DNA of 64,000 nucleotides from NCBI GenBank assembly GCA_023461435.1, contig JAEYLC010000023.1:62001-126000 (forward strand). Direction: 5' to 3'. A program made the translations under genes and the position numbers. The stretch's first letter is position 1. Each line of letters opens with the position of its first letter. The notes below the pieces were generated by a model, which saw nothing but the letters and a program-made list of their open reading frames with translations, ran no database searches and had not been told where the DNA came from. The stretch comes from Bacillota bacterium (GTDB lineage Bacteria; Bacillota; Clostridia; Christensenellales; SZUA-584). This document shows, in pieces, positions 62,145 through 64,000 of the stretch.

Positions 62145-62916
62145 ACGCATACCCGAATTGATAAAGCAAAATAAAACGGTCGCTCTTGTAACCGTTACGG
62201 CGGCCTGCGGCTCCACGCCCGCCGAGGTCGGCAAGGATATGCTTGTTGACGCGACAGGAAATATCGGCGGCACGGTCGGCGGCGGCAACCTTGAATATGT
62301 CTCGATCGAAAAAGCGAAGGAATGCATCCGCCGCGGTCTGAGCGAGTCCGTTTCGTTCGACCTTAAAAAAGATCTCGGAATGGAATGCGGCGGGCAGGTG
62401 GAAATATTCATCAAGGTCTATTCGCCGCCCACCCAGATTGTGCTGGTCGGCGCGGGGCATGTCGGGCGCGCTGTCTATCAGTACGCGCGGATTTTGGGCT
62501 ATGACGCGGTCGTGATCGACGACAGAGCCGCGGTTGCCGATAAGCAGCATTACCCGGAGGCCAAAGCCGTCATCGTCGGGGATATCGCCGAAGAGTGCGA
62601 AAAGCTTGAGTTTGCGCCCGAAACCACATATGTCGTGATCGCGAGCCATGGCCATAAGTGCGACGAAATCGCGCTCTATCACCTCATACAAAAAAAGCCC
62701 GCCTATATCGGCGTGATCGGCAGCCGCAACAAAGTCAGAGTGATGATGTCAAATCTGCTGCAAAAAGGCATATCGCAGGGGCAGCTCGATGCGGTTTACT
62801 CCCCCATCGGGCTTGCGCTGGGCGGCGGACAACCCGCCGAAGTCGCGCTCAGCATCATCAGCGAAATACTGCTCGTGAAAAACGGCGGCACGCTTAAGCA
62901 TATGAAATCGCGCTGA
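62134..62916 (+). CDS. XdhC/CoxI-family molybdenum cofactor insertion chaperone
   Basis: The 260-residue protein has the XdhC/CoxI layout. The N-terminal part starts with IPELIKQNKTVALVTVTAACGSTP and GNIGGTVGGGNLE. A Rossmann half follows with VLVGAGHVGRAVYQYA, VIGSRNKV and SPIGLALGGGQPAEVA. Such proteins bind sulfurated cofactor and insert it into xanthine dehydrogenase-type enzymes. The ATG at 62134 follows AAGGAGAC and overlaps the end of yqeB by 11 nt. It should not be confused with the small Fe-S subunit also called XdhC. Confidence 0.92.
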   Translation: MLIERIPELIKQNKTVALVTVTAACGSTPAEVGKDMLVDATGNIGGTVGGGNLEYVSIEKAKECIRRGLSESVSFDLKKDLGMECGGQVEIFIKVYSPPTQIVLVGAGHVGRAVYQYARILGYDAVVIDDRAAVADKQHYPEAKAVIVGDIAEECEKLEFAPETTYVVIASHGHKCDEIALYHLIQKKPAYIGVIGSRNKVRVMMSNLLQKGISQGQLDAVYSPIGLALGGGQPAEVALSIISEILLVKNGGTLKHMKSR

Positions 62917-63051
62917 CAGTAAACATTGAATCAACACGAATTATCGCTTGCGAGTTGCTTTCGCTAGCTGCCGAAGAAACAACCGCACACTATCTTTGGA
63001 TATCTGCAATTTGGCAGAACGCGATATAGCCATTAAGAACGAAATACAAAT

Positions 63052-64000
63052 TCATTTATTCGCATATCGCTCAAAGGCTTTGAGCCCCTCAATCAGCGTG
63101 TCAATCTGCGATGTCTCATTAAAGTAAGACAGGCTCACGCGCAGCGTGCCTGTTTTTCCGCTGCCGATATAGCCGTGAATCAGCGACGCGCAGTGCAGCC
63201 CCACGCGCACAACGATGCGATACCGCTCCTCGAGAAATTCGGCAATATCGTGAATATCATACTTGTCGCTGATCAGTGAAAACAATGCGATTCTGTCCGA
63301 CTCTGTCTGACGGCCAAGCAAACGCAAGTAGTTGATTTCCTTGATGCGCGCCAAAAAATGCCGAACCAGCCGCATTTCCTTTGACTGTATATCATCTATA
63401 TGATCTTTCACAAACCGCACGGATTCCTTGAGTGAGAGTATCCCGGGCATATTCTGCGTGCCCGCTTCCGTGAGCTCCGGCATATCGGGCTCGGGATAAA
63501 GCTCAGAGGAATCAAATGTGCTGCCGCCGAGCAGCAGCGGCTTGAGCTTTAAGCCTTCGCGCACAAAAAGCCCCCCGAGGCCCTGAAACGCAAACAGATA
63601 TTTATGCGCGGTGAACGCAAGTATATCGATATTCATGCGCTTAACATCGATATCGAGCACACCCGCGCTCTGCGTGGCGTCAAGAAAAAACACGATGCCG
63701 CTTTCGTTCGCGATCCGCCCGATCGCTTCGATATCAAATACCGTTCCCGTCACATTCGACACATGCGTCATCACGATGAGCTTCGTATTGCTTCGAATGG
63801 CGCGCCGGATATCCTCGGGCGAAATGTCGCCGTTTTCATCACAGGCCACAGCCGTGATCTGAACGCCGCGGTCCTTCTCCATGCGATAAAGCGGGCGCAG
63901 CACGGAGTTATGCTCGCATACCGTGGTGACCACATGATCTCCGTGATTGAGCAGCCCGAAGATGCCGACGTTGAGCGCTTCCGTCGCGTTTTTGGTAAAA
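63052..64000 (-). CDS. Cysteine desulfurase-like aminotransferase, cut by window edge
   Basis: The start lies beyond the right edge; 316 residues are visible. It is a class V aminotransferase with the PLP lysine in FTAHKYLFA, DATQSAG for the pyridine-contact region, and VGLHCASLIHGYIG carrying the reactive cysteine. The C-terminal LRVSLSYFNE segment is typical of the cysteine-desulfurase-like family linked to YqeB and YqeC. It probably mobilises sulfur or selenium for the molybdenum hydroxylase cofactor. It is convergent with the XdhC-type gene, and the 135 nt between them show no feature. Confidence 0.85.
   Translation of the reverse strand, partial: FTKNATEALNVGIFGLLNHGDHVVTTVCEHNSVLRPLYRMEKDRGVQITAVACDENGDISPEDIRRAIRSNTKLIVMTHVSNVTGTVFDIEAIGRIANESGIVFFLDATQSAGVLDIDVKRMNIDILAFTAHKYLFAFQGLGGLFVREGLKLKPLLLGGSTFDSSELYPEPDMPELTEAGTQNMPGILSLKESVRFVKDHIDDIQSKEMRLVRHFLARIKEINYLRLLGRQTESDRIALFSLISDKYDIHDIAEFLEERYRIVVRVGLHCASLIHGYIGSGKTGTLRVSLSYFNETSQIDTLIEGLKAFERYANK

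Overview
The window looks like chromosomal DNA of an anaerobic Clostridia-type Firmicute, probably a gut or rumen organism. The evidence is an LCP-family cell-wall protein, a two-gene SufC/SufB-like Fe-S assembly pair, two-subunit L-serine dehydratase, an [FeFe]-hydrogenase-like protein, clear AGGAGG-type ribosome binding sites, and sigma-A-like promoters. There is no rRNA, CRISPR array, transposase or phage module. One tRNA gene (Ser, anticodon GGA) is present. Most genes are on the minus strand.

Region 1 (0-31 kb) is a mixed housekeeping and accessory region. It holds an LCP protein, an M32 carboxypeptidase, a DUF1385 membrane protein, a branched-chain amino-acid type ABC importer operon (substrate-binding protein, livH, livM, livG, livF, then a CBS-ACT protein), an M24 peptidase, the SufBD-like/SufC pair, and a glycosyltransferase-acyltransferase fusion. 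It continues with an ABC exporter controlled by an ArsR-like regulator through repeated TTAGATNNNNATCTAA operators, a tocopherol-cyclase-like protein next to a FAD/Rieske oxidoreductase, and a minus-strand cluster of U32 peptidase, deoxyinosine glycosylase and [FeFe]-hydrogenase-like protein. After a YjzC-like small gene and tRNA-Ser come a TetR/hydrolase pair with tandem operators, a divergent FtsA-like protein and a Crp/Fnr regulator.

Region 2 (30.8-36.9 kb) is one tight minus-strand molybdenum operon: moeA-like, moaC, modA, modB, modC, moaA, MOSC and mogA. It covers molybdate uptake and much of molybdopterin cofactor synthesis.

Region 3 (37.5-60.3 kb) is a purine-catabolism island. It contains guanine deaminase, a three-subunit xanthine dehydrogenase (xdhA, xdhB, xdhC) behind a purine-riboswitch-like leader, a YheO-type regulator, L-serine dehydratase, and mocA. 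The long ygeY-ygeW-carbamate kinase-ssnA-ygfK-xdhD-hyuA-PLP enzyme-ygeX operon follows; it matches the anaerobic urate/purine cluster of enteric and gut bacteria. Region 4 (60.6-64 kb) supplies maturation genes (yqeC, yqeB, an XdhC-type chaperone and a cysteine-desulfurase-like protein cut by the window edge) for selenium-dependent molybdenum hydroxylases.

Together regions 2-4 form a nearly self-contained set: take up molybdate, build the pterin cofactor, add cytidine and sulfur or selenium, mature the hydroxylases, oxidise purines, open the rings, and recover energy through carbamate kinase and pyruvate-forming ammonia lyases. The items most worth a second look are the altered purine-riboswitch junction, a terminator in the ygeY leader, an unexplained PLP enzyme paired with ygeX, and the inverted repeat/terminator structure at 37.1-37.5 kb.
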